Origin: Bradyrhizobium sp. 170 | Lineage (GTDB): Bacteria; Pseudomonadota; Alphaproteobacteria; Rhizobiales; Xanthobacteraceae | Assembly: GCF_023101085.1 (NCBI RefSeq) | Contig: NZ_CP064703.1 | Location: 4,774,001-4,838,000, forward strand | DNA length: 64,000 nt | Direction: 5' to 3' | Part shown: positions 19,044 through 28,443 of the stretch, one piece after another | Position numbering within the stretch: the stretch's first letter is position 1 | Layout of the letters: each line of letters starts with the position of its first letter | Translations under genes and position numbers: made by a program | The notes under the pieces: model-generated | Told to the model about the DNA's origin: nothing | Databases searched by the model: none | The model's input: the letters and a program-made list of their open reading frames with translations, nothing else

Positions 19044-19940
19044 GTGATCACCAGAAGACAGTTCCAGCTTGGAATCGGCGCAGCGCTGGTAGCGACTGCT
19101 TTGAGCATCCGGCCGAAAGCGATGCGCGCATCGTCCGCAGATCAGCGGCTGATCGATGAGCTCAAGCGTCTGGAGAGCGAGAGCGGCGGCCGGCTTGGTG
19201 TCTGCGTCCTTGAGACAGCAACTGGCACGCGTCATGTCCATCGGGGTGACGAGCGCTTTCCGATGTGCAGCACCTTCAAGGTGCTGGCAGCCGCGGCTGT
19301 TCTGGCGCGGGTAGATGCCGGCAACGAGCAGTTGGCACGGCGCATAACCTTTGAGGCGTCCGCACTCATCGTGAACTCACCGGTAACTGAAAAGCGCGTC
19401 GGCGGCGACGGCATGACGCTCGCTGAAATCTGCGATGCGGCACTAACGCGGAGTGACAACACGGCCGGCAACTTGCTGCTCGCTGGCATCGGCGGACCTC
19501 CGGGGCTGACGGCCTTCGCACGAAGTCTAGGTGACCAGGTCACGCGGTTGGACCGGGATGAGCCCTCGCTCAACGAGGCTTTGCCTGACGATCCCCGCGA
19601 TACCACGACACCAAATGCAATGGCTTCGAATTTGCAGGCCCTCATCCTCGGAACCACGGCGTTGTCGGCCGCATCGCGCGAGCAACTGACGGCATGGTTG
19701 ATCGCCAACACGACTGGCGATGCACGACTGCGCGCAGGCATTGCGAAAGACTGGCGTATCGGCGACAAGACCGGCGCTGGTGATCGAGGCACGAACAATC
19801 ACGTCGCCGTGATCTGGCCGCCCGACAAGGCCCCCATCGTGATCGCCGCCTACCTGACTGGCGCCACCGTTTCTACCGCGCAGCAGAACGCCACTTTGGC
19901 TTCGGTTGCGCGCGCGGTATCGGCGATGACATCTGGCTAG
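19044..19940 (+). CDS. bla: Class A beta-lactamase, Tat-exported
   Basis: All class A motifs are present in the 298-residue protein: active-site S-x-x-K in MCSTFKVLA (Ser70/Lys73), SDN in TRSDNTAGN (Ser130), the omega-loop Glu166 in DEPSLNEALPDD, and KTG in GDKTGAGDRGTNNHVAVIW (Lys234). The signal peptide starts MITRRQFQLGIGAALV, a twin-arginine type, so it is folded before export to the periplasm. The start is GTG at 19044, with the strong AAGGAGGG seven bases upstream. Control by the divergent AmpR-like protein is likely. The hydrolysis spectrum cannot be read from sequence. Confidence 0.94.
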   Translation: MITRRQFQLGIGAALVATALSIRPKAMRASSADQRLIDELKRLESESGGRLGVCVLETATGTRHVHRGDERFPMCSTFKVLAAAAVLARVDAGNEQLARRITFEASALIVNSPVTEKRVGGDGMTLAEICDAALTRSDNTAGNLLLAGIGGPPGLTAFARSLGDQVTRLDRDEPSLNEALPDDPRDTTTPNAMASNLQALILGTTALSAASREQLTAWLIANTTGDARLRAGIAKDWRIGDKTGAGDRGTNNHVAVIWPPDKAPIVIAAYLTGATVSTAQQNATLASVARAVSAMTSG

Positions 19941-19947
19941 GTGCGGA

Positions 19948-20370
19948 ATGCAGGCAGCAATTGCCGGCTTGGCGGTAGCGACCACCGTCCTGTGCCTTGC
20001 GGTGCCGGGTGTATCTCCCTCGATCGCGTCGGACGACATTTTCGCCAACCGGTCCGCATTTTCTGTAGCGGAGCAGCCCGTGCGGATGCCGGCCGAATGC
20101 GGCGATGTCAGGCGGATGGCGGAGGGCATTCCTGAAATCGACTACCGGATCGACCTTTCCGTAGTCGGCAGCCTCACGGCGGTGCAGACGGATAACGTAT
20201 TGTGGTATCTCGTGCTGTGTTCGCCGCCGGATGTCCGGATCATGTGCGTGACCTATCAATCCAATGGCATGGCGATCGGCGACCGGGTCATCATAAAAGG
20301 CGGTTATCTGCGACGCGACGCCAACCACGTCATGTTGGATCCGTGTCTGGCAAACAGACCGGAGCAGTGA
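19948..20370 (+). CDS. Small secreted protein downstream of the beta-lactamase
   Basis: The 140-residue protein starts 8 bases after the lactamase stop and is probably co-transcribed. Residues 1-28 form a signal peptide ending near PSIAS-DD. The mature part has four cysteines, in PAECGD, VLCSPP, IMCVTY and DPCLA, enough for two disulfides. The pattern VVGSLTAVQTDNVLWYLVLC ... GDRVIIKGGYLRR looks like a small beta-barrel (OB-like), which is only an impression. I do not recognise the family. Confidence 0.7.
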   Translation: MQAAIAGLAVATTVLCLAVPGVSPSIASDDIFANRSAFSVAEQPVRMPAECGDVRRMAEGIPEIDYRIDLSVVGSLTAVQTDNVLWYLVLCSPPDVRIMCVTYQSNGMAIGDRVIIKGGYLRRDANHVMLDPCLANRPEQ

Positions 20371-20456
20371 TTTCGGCCGAAAGCAGCTCCACACTTCAAT
20401 GGTGAATCTGCCGTTCGACGATCCCCGGCCCCGGTTGTCGCGGGGCGGCCGCCCGC

Positions 20457-23400
20457 CTAGTTATTCGGCGGCAATTCGATCGGGTTGTTCTGCTTGCCGG
20501 TGTTGAATTCCATGATCTTTCGCGTCACGCCCGGAAACATGGCCGAGATCGGATTGACGCGCAGCACGGGCTGGCTGGGGGTGCCGACCACTTCATAGGT
20601 CACGCCAAACAGGCCTTCCTTGTCGCCGTTGCCGAGGAACAGGCCAAGCACGGGAATCTGGCCGAACATGTTGTTCAATCCGTACATCGGAATGAAGGTG
20701 CCGCTCATCCGAACCTGATTGGCGGCGGTATCGATGCTGCCTTCGATGGTCGCACCGACCATCGGTCCTTTCACGACGCCATCGCGGATCGTGAGCTGTC
20801 CGCTCTGCCGGGTGAACTCGGCTCGCAATGCCGTAAAGGAAACGCCGCTCTGAGTGCCGGTAGAGCCACCTGCGGCAACGCGGTCGAGCGAAGCCTCACC
20901 CTTGATGGTGAAGTCGCGGACGTTGATCAGGCCCTCCTTGGCGCTGGGTTCAACCGTCGGCGGTTCCAGGGCGAGGGCGAGCTGGCCACCAATTACCTTG
21001 GAGTACATGTCCGTGAAGCGGAGGAAGGCACCGGCGTCATTGGTCTGCAGCACAATGATGTCCCGGCCCTGCCCCTGTCCGCGACCGCGCAACTCCGCCG
21101 TCACAGGCGTGTCGCGCCCGACCTTGCCGTTCAGCGTAAAGGCTCTCACGATACCGTTGCGGCGGGAGAACTTGCTATCGACGCTGCGCAATGCCTCGCC
21201 GTTGAATCCCGCCACCGCGCCGAGCTTGAGGTCGATGTCGAGGTCGATGTTCCTGGACTTGCTCTTGGGATCGGCCTCCTTGCCCGTTATCGCCGACTTG
21301 AGGAAGCCGCGGCCGTCGAACACGTCGCCGCGCATCATGACCTTCACGATGCCGTCGGCGCCGCGTTCGGCTTTCAGCGAGGTCTTGTCGCCGTCCGACG
21401 GCGCGTAGGTCGGGAAGTTCGCGTTCAACAGGTCGCCATTCTGGTCGACTTCCAGCGATCCCTTGATCGAAACGCCGCCGCCTTCGACCACGATGTCCTG
21501 GAACAGCGTCGATTGTTCCTTCTTCACCACGATGAACGTCGCCTTGCCCGACTTGCCGGGCACCTTGACCCAGCCCGGCAGGATGTTGTCGAGCCGCAGC
21601 GAGGTCAGGTCGGCCTCGATACCGACGCGGCTGTCGTTCTCGCCGATCTTGCCGATTACCTTGATCGGAACGGAGCCGCTGACGGCGGGTCCGAGATCGA
21701 TCCCGAGGCGTTGGCGGCTGGCGTCATCGAGCGTTGCCTGCAACCTGATGTCGGCGTCGCCCTCGTTCGCCTTGCGATAATCCAGCGAGGCTGGCTGACC
21801 GTTGATCTTGACGTCGCCCTTGACCTGGAAGCCGGCGTTGTTGGCGACCAGCTTCAGCGTATTGGATTCCAGTTTCTGGTTCATCACGAGCTTGTCTGCG
21901 GCAAACCCGGCCAGATCAGCCGTGACGCTGTAGGTGGTATCGGCCTTGGTCAGCGAGCCCTTGACCGGCATGCCGAGCGTGATGATGGCAGCCACCGTCC
22001 CCTTGCTGGCGTTGGGATCGATCAGGGTGCCGGAGAGATCGCTGATGCGGTCGGACGCCAGAATCTCGGCCGCCGCCGGCACCGAAGCGTCGACCCTGAA
22101 CTTCACCCGCGAAGGTGACGGCTTCGGCGCCATGTCCGGCACCTCGAAGGTGAAATCCGAAATGTTGATCTTGCGCCCGGCCGGCGTGTCGGCGACGCCC
22201 TGCCCGATCGTCACCGTCGCGGTGCGGCCGGTAACGCGTGCCTTCAGGTCGGCATCGCGAACCGAAGGCATTTCGTCCACCGGGTGAACCGTGACGCCCG
22301 AGGCCACGATGTTGACGGCGAGACCATCATCAGGAATCGGCGGCCCCTTGCGCGACAAATTACGCACCGGCGAATTGACGCCGACCTCGATGCGCTGAAG
22401 CGTACCCTTTTCGATCCGCTCGATCACCCATTCGCGCACTTCGGGCACGATCAGGATCGGCCACATCCGCTTCAGTGCGGATGCCGACATCGGCGTGCCT
22501 GCGAACCCAAGCTGGAGGCGCGCCTCGTTCGCATAGTCGACGCTGCCGGTGCCGGCGATGCCGATCTCGCCATTGCTGATATCGGCCTGGGTGAGCAGCA
22601 CGCGCTTCCGATCGGTATCGAACTTCATACCGATCGCGATGCGGTTGAAGATCAGCGGCGGTTCATTGTCGGTGCCGGCGAGCAGGATCGTGCCGCCGCT
22701 AAGGCCCGCCTGCCATTCGGTGGTGGCGCCGTTCGGCGGTTCGAGATGGCCCAGCAACGTAATCCGGTTTGCGCCGGAAACGACCTTGAAGGGCGCGACC
22801 AGCACGCGCCGTCCGGAATCCCATTCGACGCTCATCTCCGCCGAATCGATCGGCATCGGATAATCGGGCGTATCGCTGTCGATCAGGTTCCCGGCCCCGG
22901 CGATGACCTTGCCGCGCAAATAGGTCGGCACGCCATCGCGCCCCAGTTCGCCCTTCAGCTCACCGGAGAGCGGCAATTCCGCGCTGTAGGTGAGATCCTT
23001 GACCCGCATCGCCAGCAGGATGTTGGCAGCCGGCACCTTATCGGCGCGAAGATCGACCGACCGCACGCCATTCTGCGGCGGCCCGACCACGACCTTGAGC
23101 GACCACGGGCGCGCGCCCTCCTCGCCAAGGCTCACCGCGACCCCGCCACCGCTCGGCCGGCGCATGCTGAGGCTGATATTGTCGAACGTCCATTTGTTGC
23201 CGCGCTGCTGGTCGTCGACGACGAGATTGCCGTTCTTGAGGCCGATCTCGTTCAGATTCTGACCGTCGAGGCCGCTAAGGCTGAGGCTGTCGAGCCAGTC
23301 GAGGCTGGCCAGCAATCCGTTCTGCGTCGTGTCGGGAGCCGTCGCGACAGCACCTTGCGCGGGTGCGGGCGCCTGGCGGGGGAATGTCGGCGCCATGCCG

Positions 23401-24254
23401 GCGTCGCGCTTGGAGGCGACGCCCGTCGCCAGCGGCTTTGCGGTGTCGCCGGCGGACACCGTCACCTGGCCGTCCGGCGTGATTCGCACCGCGAGCTCGG
23501 CATCGACCAGATTGAGGCTTTCAGCGCGCAGCCGCCCCATCAGCAGCGCCGTGCCGGATAGTTTCACCTCGGCCTTCGGCGCGGTGGCGACGATGACCTG
23601 GTCACGGTCGCGAACCACGATGTCGCGGATTCGCACCGCGATTCGAATCCGTCCGGCCCGCTCGATCTGCGTACCGCCGACCGCAACCGTATTGCCGTGG
23701 CCGATATTTTCCTCGATCGCGGCTGCCAGCCAGGGGGTCGCGACATCGAGATTGATGGGCCCGGCGCCGAGCCGCCACCACAGCCCGCCGAAGCAGCCGG
23801 CAAAAATCACCGCCAGTACGCCGATCACAATCGCCAGGCGCTTGACCCAGCGTTCGCCGGTCAGCCAGAGCTGCAGCGTTGCAAACTTGTCGCCCAGCCG
23901 GTGAAAGCGGGAATTGGAGCGGGAAAGCAGCCGCTTTGTCCGATGGCGCGTCGCCTCGTCGGGCTCTTGATCCCAGCCGCCTGCATCATCCCACTGAGAG
24001 ATGTGGGCCTCGGCACGCGGATTCGACCCCTTGGGCGAAGTATTCCTAGCCATTGCCTCTCGGTGCCGGCGCTGAGGTTGATCGCCGCCAACGGCGCGCT
24101 CTTCGATCGTTATCGAGCGCTCCTGTGCCGGCATCGCTGCCAATCCTCGATTAATACTGTTACTCGTGGTCGGACCCAAGGGTTGATTGGGCGGACCCAT
24201 CGACGAGCGGACGGGTGTAGCGTCGAATTCCTTGTAACCATACTCCGGGGTCAT
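20457..24254 (-). CDS. Giant AsmA/DUF3971-type inner-membrane-anchored protein
   Basis: The 1265-residue protein has a ~130-residue charged cytoplasmic N-terminus, one membrane helix at about 138-162 (LAIVIGVLAVIFAGCFGGLWW), and then about 1100 residues of beta-rich repeats. It matches the DUF3971 plus AsmA-like C-terminal architecture (FTALRAEFTRQSGQLTIRDG, ATIEGSIDTAANQVRMSGTF). Relatives (YhdP, TamB, AsmA) are long hydrophobic-groove bridges that move phospholipid across the periplasm. It ends IPVLGLFLGNGDKEGLFGVT and PNNN-like polar residues. The ATG at 24254 is the longest start; ATG at 24053 (MARNTSPKG) is a good alternative. Confidence 0.85.
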   Translation of the reverse strand: MTPEYGYKEFDATPVRSSMGPPNQPLGPTTSNSINRGLAAMPAQERSITIEERAVGGDQPQRRHREAMARNTSPKGSNPRAEAHISQWDDAGGWDQEPDEATRHRTKRLLSRSNSRFHRLGDKFATLQLWLTGERWVKRLAIVIGVLAVIFAGCFGGLWWRLGAGPINLDVATPWLAAAIEENIGHGNTVAVGGTQIERAGRIRIAVRIRDIVVRDRDQVIVATAPKAEVKLSGTALLMGRLRAESLNLVDAELAVRITPDGQVTVSAGDTAKPLATGVASKRDAGMAPTFPRQAPAPAQGAVATAPDTTQNGLLASLDWLDSLSLSGLDGQNLNEIGLKNGNLVVDDQQRGNKWTFDNISLSMRRPSGGGVAVSLGEEGARPWSLKVVVGPPQNGVRSVDLRADKVPAANILLAMRVKDLTYSAELPLSGELKGELGRDGVPTYLRGKVIAGAGNLIDSDTPDYPMPIDSAEMSVEWDSGRRVLVAPFKVVSGANRITLLGHLEPPNGATTEWQAGLSGGTILLAGTDNEPPLIFNRIAIGMKFDTDRKRVLLTQADISNGEIGIAGTGSVDYANEARLQLGFAGTPMSASALKRMWPILIVPEVREWVIERIEKGTLQRIEVGVNSPVRNLSRKGPPIPDDGLAVNIVASGVTVHPVDEMPSVRDADLKARVTGRTATVTIGQGVADTPAGRKINISDFTFEVPDMAPKPSPSRVKFRVDASVPAAAEILASDRISDLSGTLIDPNASKGTVAAIITLGMPVKGSLTKADTTYSVTADLAGFAADKLVMNQKLESNTLKLVANNAGFQVKGDVKINGQPASLDYRKANEGDADIRLQATLDDASRQRLGIDLGPAVSGSVPIKVIGKIGENDSRVGIEADLTSLRLDNILPGWVKVPGKSGKATFIVVKKEQSTLFQDIVVEGGGVSIKGSLEVDQNGDLLNANFPTYAPSDGDKTSLKAERGADGIVKVMMRGDVFDGRGFLKSAITGKEADPKSKSRNIDLDIDLKLGAVAGFNGEALRSVDSKFSRRNGIVRAFTLNGKVGRDTPVTAELRGRGQGQGRDIIVLQTNDAGAFLRFTDMYSKVIGGQLALALEPPTVEPSAKEGLINVRDFTIKGEASLDRVAAGGSTGTQSGVSFTALRAEFTRQSGQLTIRDGVVKGPMVGATIEGSIDTAANQVRMSGTFIPMYGLNNMFGQIPVLGLFLGNGDKEGLFGVTYEVVGTPSQPVLRVNPISAMFPGVTRKIMEFNTGKQNNPIELPPNN

Positions 24255-24350
24255 CAAACTTGCCCGGCAGCCGGAGCGAATCCGACGGTCAAAGGCGAGA
24301 CCCGCAATACCCTAATGGTTGAACTGCGGAAAGCGACGAAAGGAAGGCGT

Positions 24351-25088
24351 ATGTCCAAGAAAACGCGCAAGAAATCCTCCAAGCCATCCCCCAAAAGCCC
24401 CAAGACGTCCGCCCGAAAACCATCCGCGGCCAAGTCCGCCAGTAAGACCGCGAGCCGCGGCGCGACCCCATCGGCCAAAAAGCCTGCCGCCAAGGTAGCC
24501 AGCAAGGCAGCCAAACCCGCCGCCAGGGCGGCCAAAACCGCGTCAGCCAAAGCGTCGCATAAGCCGACATCGAAACAGTTAATAAAATCCAATCTATCGG
24601 CACCGCCTAAAGCGGCGGCCGGAACCGGAATGGTCGAGGGCGCGATGGCTCCCGGCTTCAACCTGCCGCGCGATGGGGGCGGCAGCGTCTCGCTGGCCGA
24701 CTATGCGGGCAAGAAACTGGTGCTGTTTTTCTATCCGAGGGCCGACACGCCGGGCTGCACCCGTGAGGCAATCGACTTCACGCGGCTCAACGACGCGTTT
24801 GCCGACGAGGGGGCCGCAGTGCTCGGCATCTCGGCGGACACCGTAAAGGCCCAGGAATCCTTCCGCAGCAAGCACCAGCTTTCGGTTCCTCTGATCTCGG
24901 ATGAGCAGCATGAGATGCTGGAGGCCTATGGCGCCTGGGGCGAAAAATCGATGTACGGCAGGAACTTCATGGGAATCATTCGAACGACGGTTCTGATCGG
25001 CGCCGATGGGCGGATCGCCAAAGTCTGGCGCAATGTGCGGGTCGACGGCCATGCCGACGAGGTGCTGGCCGCCGTCCGCGCCAGCTGA
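24351..25088 (+). CDS. bcp: Bcp-type peroxiredoxin with a histone-H1-like N-terminal tail
   Basis: The 245-residue protein has two parts. Residues 1 to about 90 are Lys/Ala/Ser/Pro-rich (KKTRKKSSKPSPKSPKTS, then AKPAARAAKTASAK), like eukaryotic H1 tails. Residues ~95-245 are a thiol peroxidase of the AhpC/Bcp family: LVLFFYPRADTPGCTREAID contains the peroxidatic Cys. The resolving Cys that many Bcp proteins have five residues later is replaced by Ile, so it should act as a 1-Cys enzyme. AGGAAGG lies about four bases before the ATG at 24351. The tail should bind DNA, placing the peroxidase on the nucleoid; this is inference. It is divergent from the AsmA-like gene. Confidence 0.9.
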   Translation: MSKKTRKKSSKPSPKSPKTSARKPSAAKSASKTASRGATPSAKKPAAKVASKAAKPAARAAKTASAKASHKPTSKQLIKSNLSAPPKAAAGTGMVEGAMAPGFNLPRDGGGSVSLADYAGKKLVLFFYPRADTPGCTREAIDFTRLNDAFADEGAAVLGISADTVKAQESFRSKHQLSVPLISDEQHEMLEAYGAWGEKSMYGRNFMGIIRTTVLIGADGRIAKVWRNVRVDGHADEVLAAVRAS

Positions 25089-25200
25089 TTTGGCAGGCGA
25101 TTTGGCAGGTTCCATTTCCCAAAAATTAACCATGAAAGGGTCAAATCGGCACGCAAATTGAGCCGTACGGAACTCCTCTCCGACCGGCGCTGGAGTGCCG

Positions 25201-26556
25201 ATGTCGTACCGTTCCGGTCATCATTATTCAGACCACCATCATTCCCACGATCATGGCCGGACGCCGCCCCGCCGTCCCGCCAACTATGCGGCAAAGGCCG
25301 CTGCGATAGACGGCGACGGCTATACCATCGTGCATGCCGGCAAGCAGGTCCGGCTCGGCCCTGTCGTGTTCTGGATCGTCGTCGGCACGATTGTGTTGCT
25401 CGGCATGTGGTCGGCGGCGACCGCCACCTATTTCGCGTTTCGCGACGACGTCCTGACCCGGCTGATCGCCCGTCAGGCCGAAATGCAATACGCCTATGAA
25501 GACCGCATCGCGGAGCTGCGCGCCAAGGTCGACCGCACCACCAGCCGCCAGTTGCTCGATCAGGAACAGTTCGACCAGAAGCTCGACCAGATCATGCGCC
25601 GCCAGACCGCGCTCGAATCACGCGCCACTGCGCTTGGCGCGATCCCGGATAGCGCAGCCACCGGTTCGATCAGGCCGCCGGCCCGCGGCGCGGCCGTGGA
25701 GACGCCCGCTTCCGGCACCCTGAAACCCTCCCCGATCAGCGACACCGTGATCTTCGTGGCGCCGCCGGATCGCGAAGCGCGGCTGGAATCGCGTGCGCCC
25801 ATCGTCGTCAAGCCGCAGCCCAATCAGTTTGCCAAGGTTCAGGGTGTCGACAACGTGCTGGTCCGCCTGCAGACCTCGCTCGATTCCGTCGAGCGGCGGC
25901 AGATGACGGCCTTGAGCTCGGTCGAGGACGGCATGGAATCGCGCCTGCGCCGGATGCGCGGCGTGTTCACCGATCTCGGCCTCGATATGGCGCAGCTCGA
26001 AGCGGCGACGCCGCGCTCGGCCATCGGTGGCCCGTTCGTGCCGGTGAAGCTTTCGGCCGATGCCGGCGCGTTCGAGCGCCAGCTCTACCGGATCAACATC
26101 ACCCGCTCGCAGATGCAGCGTCTCAACGCGACGCTGGCGCTGGTGCCCTACCGCAAGCCGGTCGTCGGCGAGGTCGAATTCACCTCAGGCTTCGGTGTCC
26201 GCAGCGATCCCTTCCTCGGCCGCCCCGCCATGCACACCGGCCTCGACTTCCGCGCCGCCACCGGCGATCCCGTGCGCGCCACCGCGAACGGCAAGGTGCT
26301 GTCATCGGGATGGATGGGCGGCTATGGCCGCATGGTGGAGATCGACCACGGCAACGGGCTGTCGACCCGCTACGGCCATCTCTCCGAAATTCACGTCAGG
26401 GTCGGCGACGTCGTCAGGATCGGACAGGTGATCGGCGCCGTCGGCTCGACCGGCCGCTCCACCGGTCCGCACCTGCACTACGAAACACGGATCGACGGCG
26501 ATGCCGTCGACCCGCAGAAATTTCTGCGCGCGGGCGTGAGGCTGAGCTCGGGCTAG
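25201..26556 (+). CDS. M23 (LytM-type) murein endopeptidase, membrane-anchored
   Basis: The 451-residue protein has a His-rich cytoplasmic start (HHYSDHHHSHDHGR), one membrane helix at about residues 54-77, a coiled-coil region at ~85-140, a linker, and a C-terminal M23 domain. Zinc ligands are visible in MHTGLDFRA (H, D) and in PHLHYETR (HxH). It should cut peptide cross-links or activate amidases at division. The ATG at 25201 has GGAG five bases upstream. With intact ligands, an active protease is likely, though some relatives with coiled coils (EnvC/DipM-like) only activate others. Confidence 0.9.
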   Translation: MSYRSGHHYSDHHHSHDHGRTPPRRPANYAAKAAAIDGDGYTIVHAGKQVRLGPVVFWIVVGTIVLLGMWSAATATYFAFRDDVLTRLIARQAEMQYAYEDRIAELRAKVDRTTSRQLLDQEQFDQKLDQIMRRQTALESRATALGAIPDSAATGSIRPPARGAAVETPASGTLKPSPISDTVIFVAPPDREARLESRAPIVVKPQPNQFAKVQGVDNVLVRLQTSLDSVERRQMTALSSVEDGMESRLRRMRGVFTDLGLDMAQLEAATPRSAIGGPFVPVKLSADAGAFERQLYRINITRSQMQRLNATLALVPYRKPVVGEVEFTSGFGVRSDPFLGRPAMHTGLDFRAATGDPVRATANGKVLSSGWMGGYGRMVEIDHGNGLSTRYGHLSEIHVRVGDVVRIGQVIGAVGSTGRSTGPHLHYETRIDGDAVDPQKFLRAGVRLSSG

Positions 26557-26632
26557 CATCGCGCTTGTCGATCGCGCGCGGAATACTCCCCCTGTTCTAC
26601 CCGCGCTGTTCCACAGTCACCTAAAACGGAAC

Positions 26633-26665
26633 CGGCGCGCGCCCCCGCGCCGTTGAATTTTTTTT
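26633..26665 (+). terminator. Terminator after the M23 gene
   Basis: CGGCGCG (26633-26639) and CGCGCCG (26646-26652) form a perfect GC stem with a six-base loop. Five bases later comes a run of eight T residues (26658-26665). The gap between stem and T-run is longer than ideal. Confidence 0.55.
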
Positions 26666-26772
26666 GGCCCCGTGTCGGCCCGCGGGGAGGCCAGGCGTCC
26701 TTGTGGCAGAGACTGAGCTAACCCAAGCAAGTCCTGCGATATACTCCGCTCAGTAATGGAGAAAATAACGTC

Positions 26773-27222
26773 ATGTCCCAAGGCAATACCGTTCGTTTGC
26801 ATCGTGTCTTCGCCACCAAGCCGGAGAAGGTTTTTCGCGCCTTCCTCGATGCGGAAGCCATGGCCAAGTGGCTGCCGCCCTACGGCTTCACCTGCAAGGT
26901 CCACCATTTTGAACCGAAGGTTGGCGGCACATTCAGGATGTCGTTTTCGAATTTCACCACGAACGCGGGCCATTCGTTCGGTGGAGAATATCTGGAGATC
27001 GTGCCCAACGAGCGTATCCGCTACACTGATCGTTTCGACGATCCCAATTTGCCTGGCGTAATAGAGGTCACCGTGACCCTGAAAGCGGTTTCGGTCGGAA
27101 CCGAAATCAACATCGAACAGACAAACCTGCCGACGGTGATTCCGGTCGAAGCCTGCTATCTCGGCTGGCAACAGTCGCTCGCCCAGCTCGCGTTGCTCGT
27201 CGAGCCTGACATTCCGGGGTAG
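26773..27222 (+). CDS. SRPBCC/AHSA1-type START-domain protein
   Basis: The 149-residue protein has the AHSA1/polyketide-cyclase-like fold: HRVFATKPEKVFRAFLDAEAMAKWLPP at the start, GGTFRMSFSN in the middle and the final amphipathic helix GWQQSLAQLALLVEP. Members bind small hydrophobic ligands or act as chaperone cofactors; no enzyme role can be assigned. GGAGA lies about nine bases before the ATG. It stands alone between a terminator and an inverted repeat. Confidence 0.87.
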   Translation: MSQGNTVRLHRVFATKPEKVFRAFLDAEAMAKWLPPYGFTCKVHHFEPKVGGTFRMSFSNFTTNAGHSFGGEYLEIVPNERIRYTDRFDDPNLPGVIEVTVTLKAVSVGTEINIEQTNLPTVIPVEACYLGWQQSLAQLALLVEPDIPG

Positions 27223-27269
27223 CGGTGGACGGACGGAGACGTCACGAGGTGGCGCCTCCGCCGGCTCTG

Positions 27270-27353
27270 GTAGGATGGGTTGAGCCCTTGCGAAACCCAT
27301 CATGCTTCCGAGCAAGGATTTGATGGGTTTCGCAAGGGCTCAACCCATCCTAC
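27270..27353. repeat. Perfect 33-bp inverted repeat, 'GTAGGATGGGT' type
   Basis: Arms at 27270-27302 and 27321-27353 are exact reverse complements over 33 bp, with an 18-base loop. The outer core is GTAGGATGGGTTGAGCCC. This is a dispersed bradyrhizobial palindromic element. It lies after the SRPBCC gene and can form a very stable hairpin. Perfect identity of the arms suggests recent insertion or ongoing gene conversion. Confidence 0.85.
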
Positions 27354-27423
27354 GAGACTGCAATTGGCGTGTCTCACTTCAGGGGTGCAGTCCATTGATG
27401 TCACCGTAACTCCCACGGCTACT

Positions 27424-28235
27424 TCAGATGCTAGGCTTGCTGAGCCCCCCAAACGACGCGGCGATAACATCAAACAGCTCAATGTAAGCGCGGATACAAA
27501 GGACTTCATCGCGAGGAGTTGCGCCCGCTGAGTACAACCAGCTCCCGTAAATAAGGTGCTCGAACGGATCAGGTCCTGTCATCTCAAATGCAAATTCCGG
27601 ATCATCTTCGTGGAAAATCCTGAATACCAAAGGTGATCCGATACGTTGAGGATTGCCCCCAAGATCAAGACTAACCTCGAAGACAGCATGGCAATCCAGT
27701 TTTTTTGCCAACGATTGCGGCGATGAGCAAAACCAAGCGTCGTACAGAAGTCACCAACAAAAGGAATAACGCCCCGCTTCTTTCCGGTCCATCCTGTCGT
27801 TTGGATTCGCAGGCGTTCGCCTTCACGCTTCTGTAGCTCTTTTACCCAGGCCACCTCACCTTCCCGCAATTCCGCATCAGAATTATTTCTCTTCATGTAT
27901 TCGAAGAGGCACTTTACAAGCGGCGGGTTCCGGTATGGAAGTTCAACAAAATCTCTGGCAGCGAAGAGTCTGTCCAAAAAATCGGATCGATATTTTGGCT
28001 GCTCAATACGGAACACACGCGAATCCGAATTGACTCTTCCTGCCGACTGCATCGTTTCCAGGGCCACTTCATCCCAATATCGGTTGAGCAGATCAGCCTG
28101 ATGTCCTCCACAAAACTCGATCATCCTGTCCTGCCACGCCCTCGGAATTGAAAAGCCGCGCGCCTCAAAGGCAAGCTGGGTCGAAACCCGGCCAGGCCAG
28201 CTTGCCAGCACTTCCAGAATGGGATGATCGTCCAT
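27424..28235 (-). pseudogene. Unknown protein gene broken by a frameshift in an A7 run
   Basis: Two overlapping frames join into one ~270-residue protein. The first (from 28235, MDDHPILEVLASWPGRV) covers some 175 residues down to GFAHRRNRWQK. The second carries on from AKKLDCHAVFEVSLDLGG to the stop at 27424. The switch point is a run of seven A on the coding strand (27700-27706); one more A would restore a continuous frame reading WQKKLDCH. The cause may be a real mutation, a sequencing error or transcriptional slippage. I do not recognise the domain. The C-terminus (FEMTGPDPFEHLIYGSWLYS) looks globular. Base composition is visibly less GC-rich than the neighbours, suggesting transfer. Confidence 0.6.
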
Positions 28236-28443
28236 CTAGTTAGGCCTCATGGAAACACAAAGCGTGCGTACCGGCATTGTTCTCTGCCTTGTTTTCTTGT
28301 TCTGACGAAGTCTCGGAGAGGAGTTTCGCAAGCGGTGTCGGCCGTGGCAAGCACGGGCTTATTCCGCATCACGAAACGGCATTGTTGCGCGCCGCCATTT
28401 GTGATTGATGCAGGCTGGCGCGATCGCAAGGCCCAGAGGTTGG

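Noticed and set aside
22284..23561. 425-residue plus-strand frame inside the AsmA-like gene
   Set aside because: It is antisense to a continuous 1265-residue frame with recognised domains.
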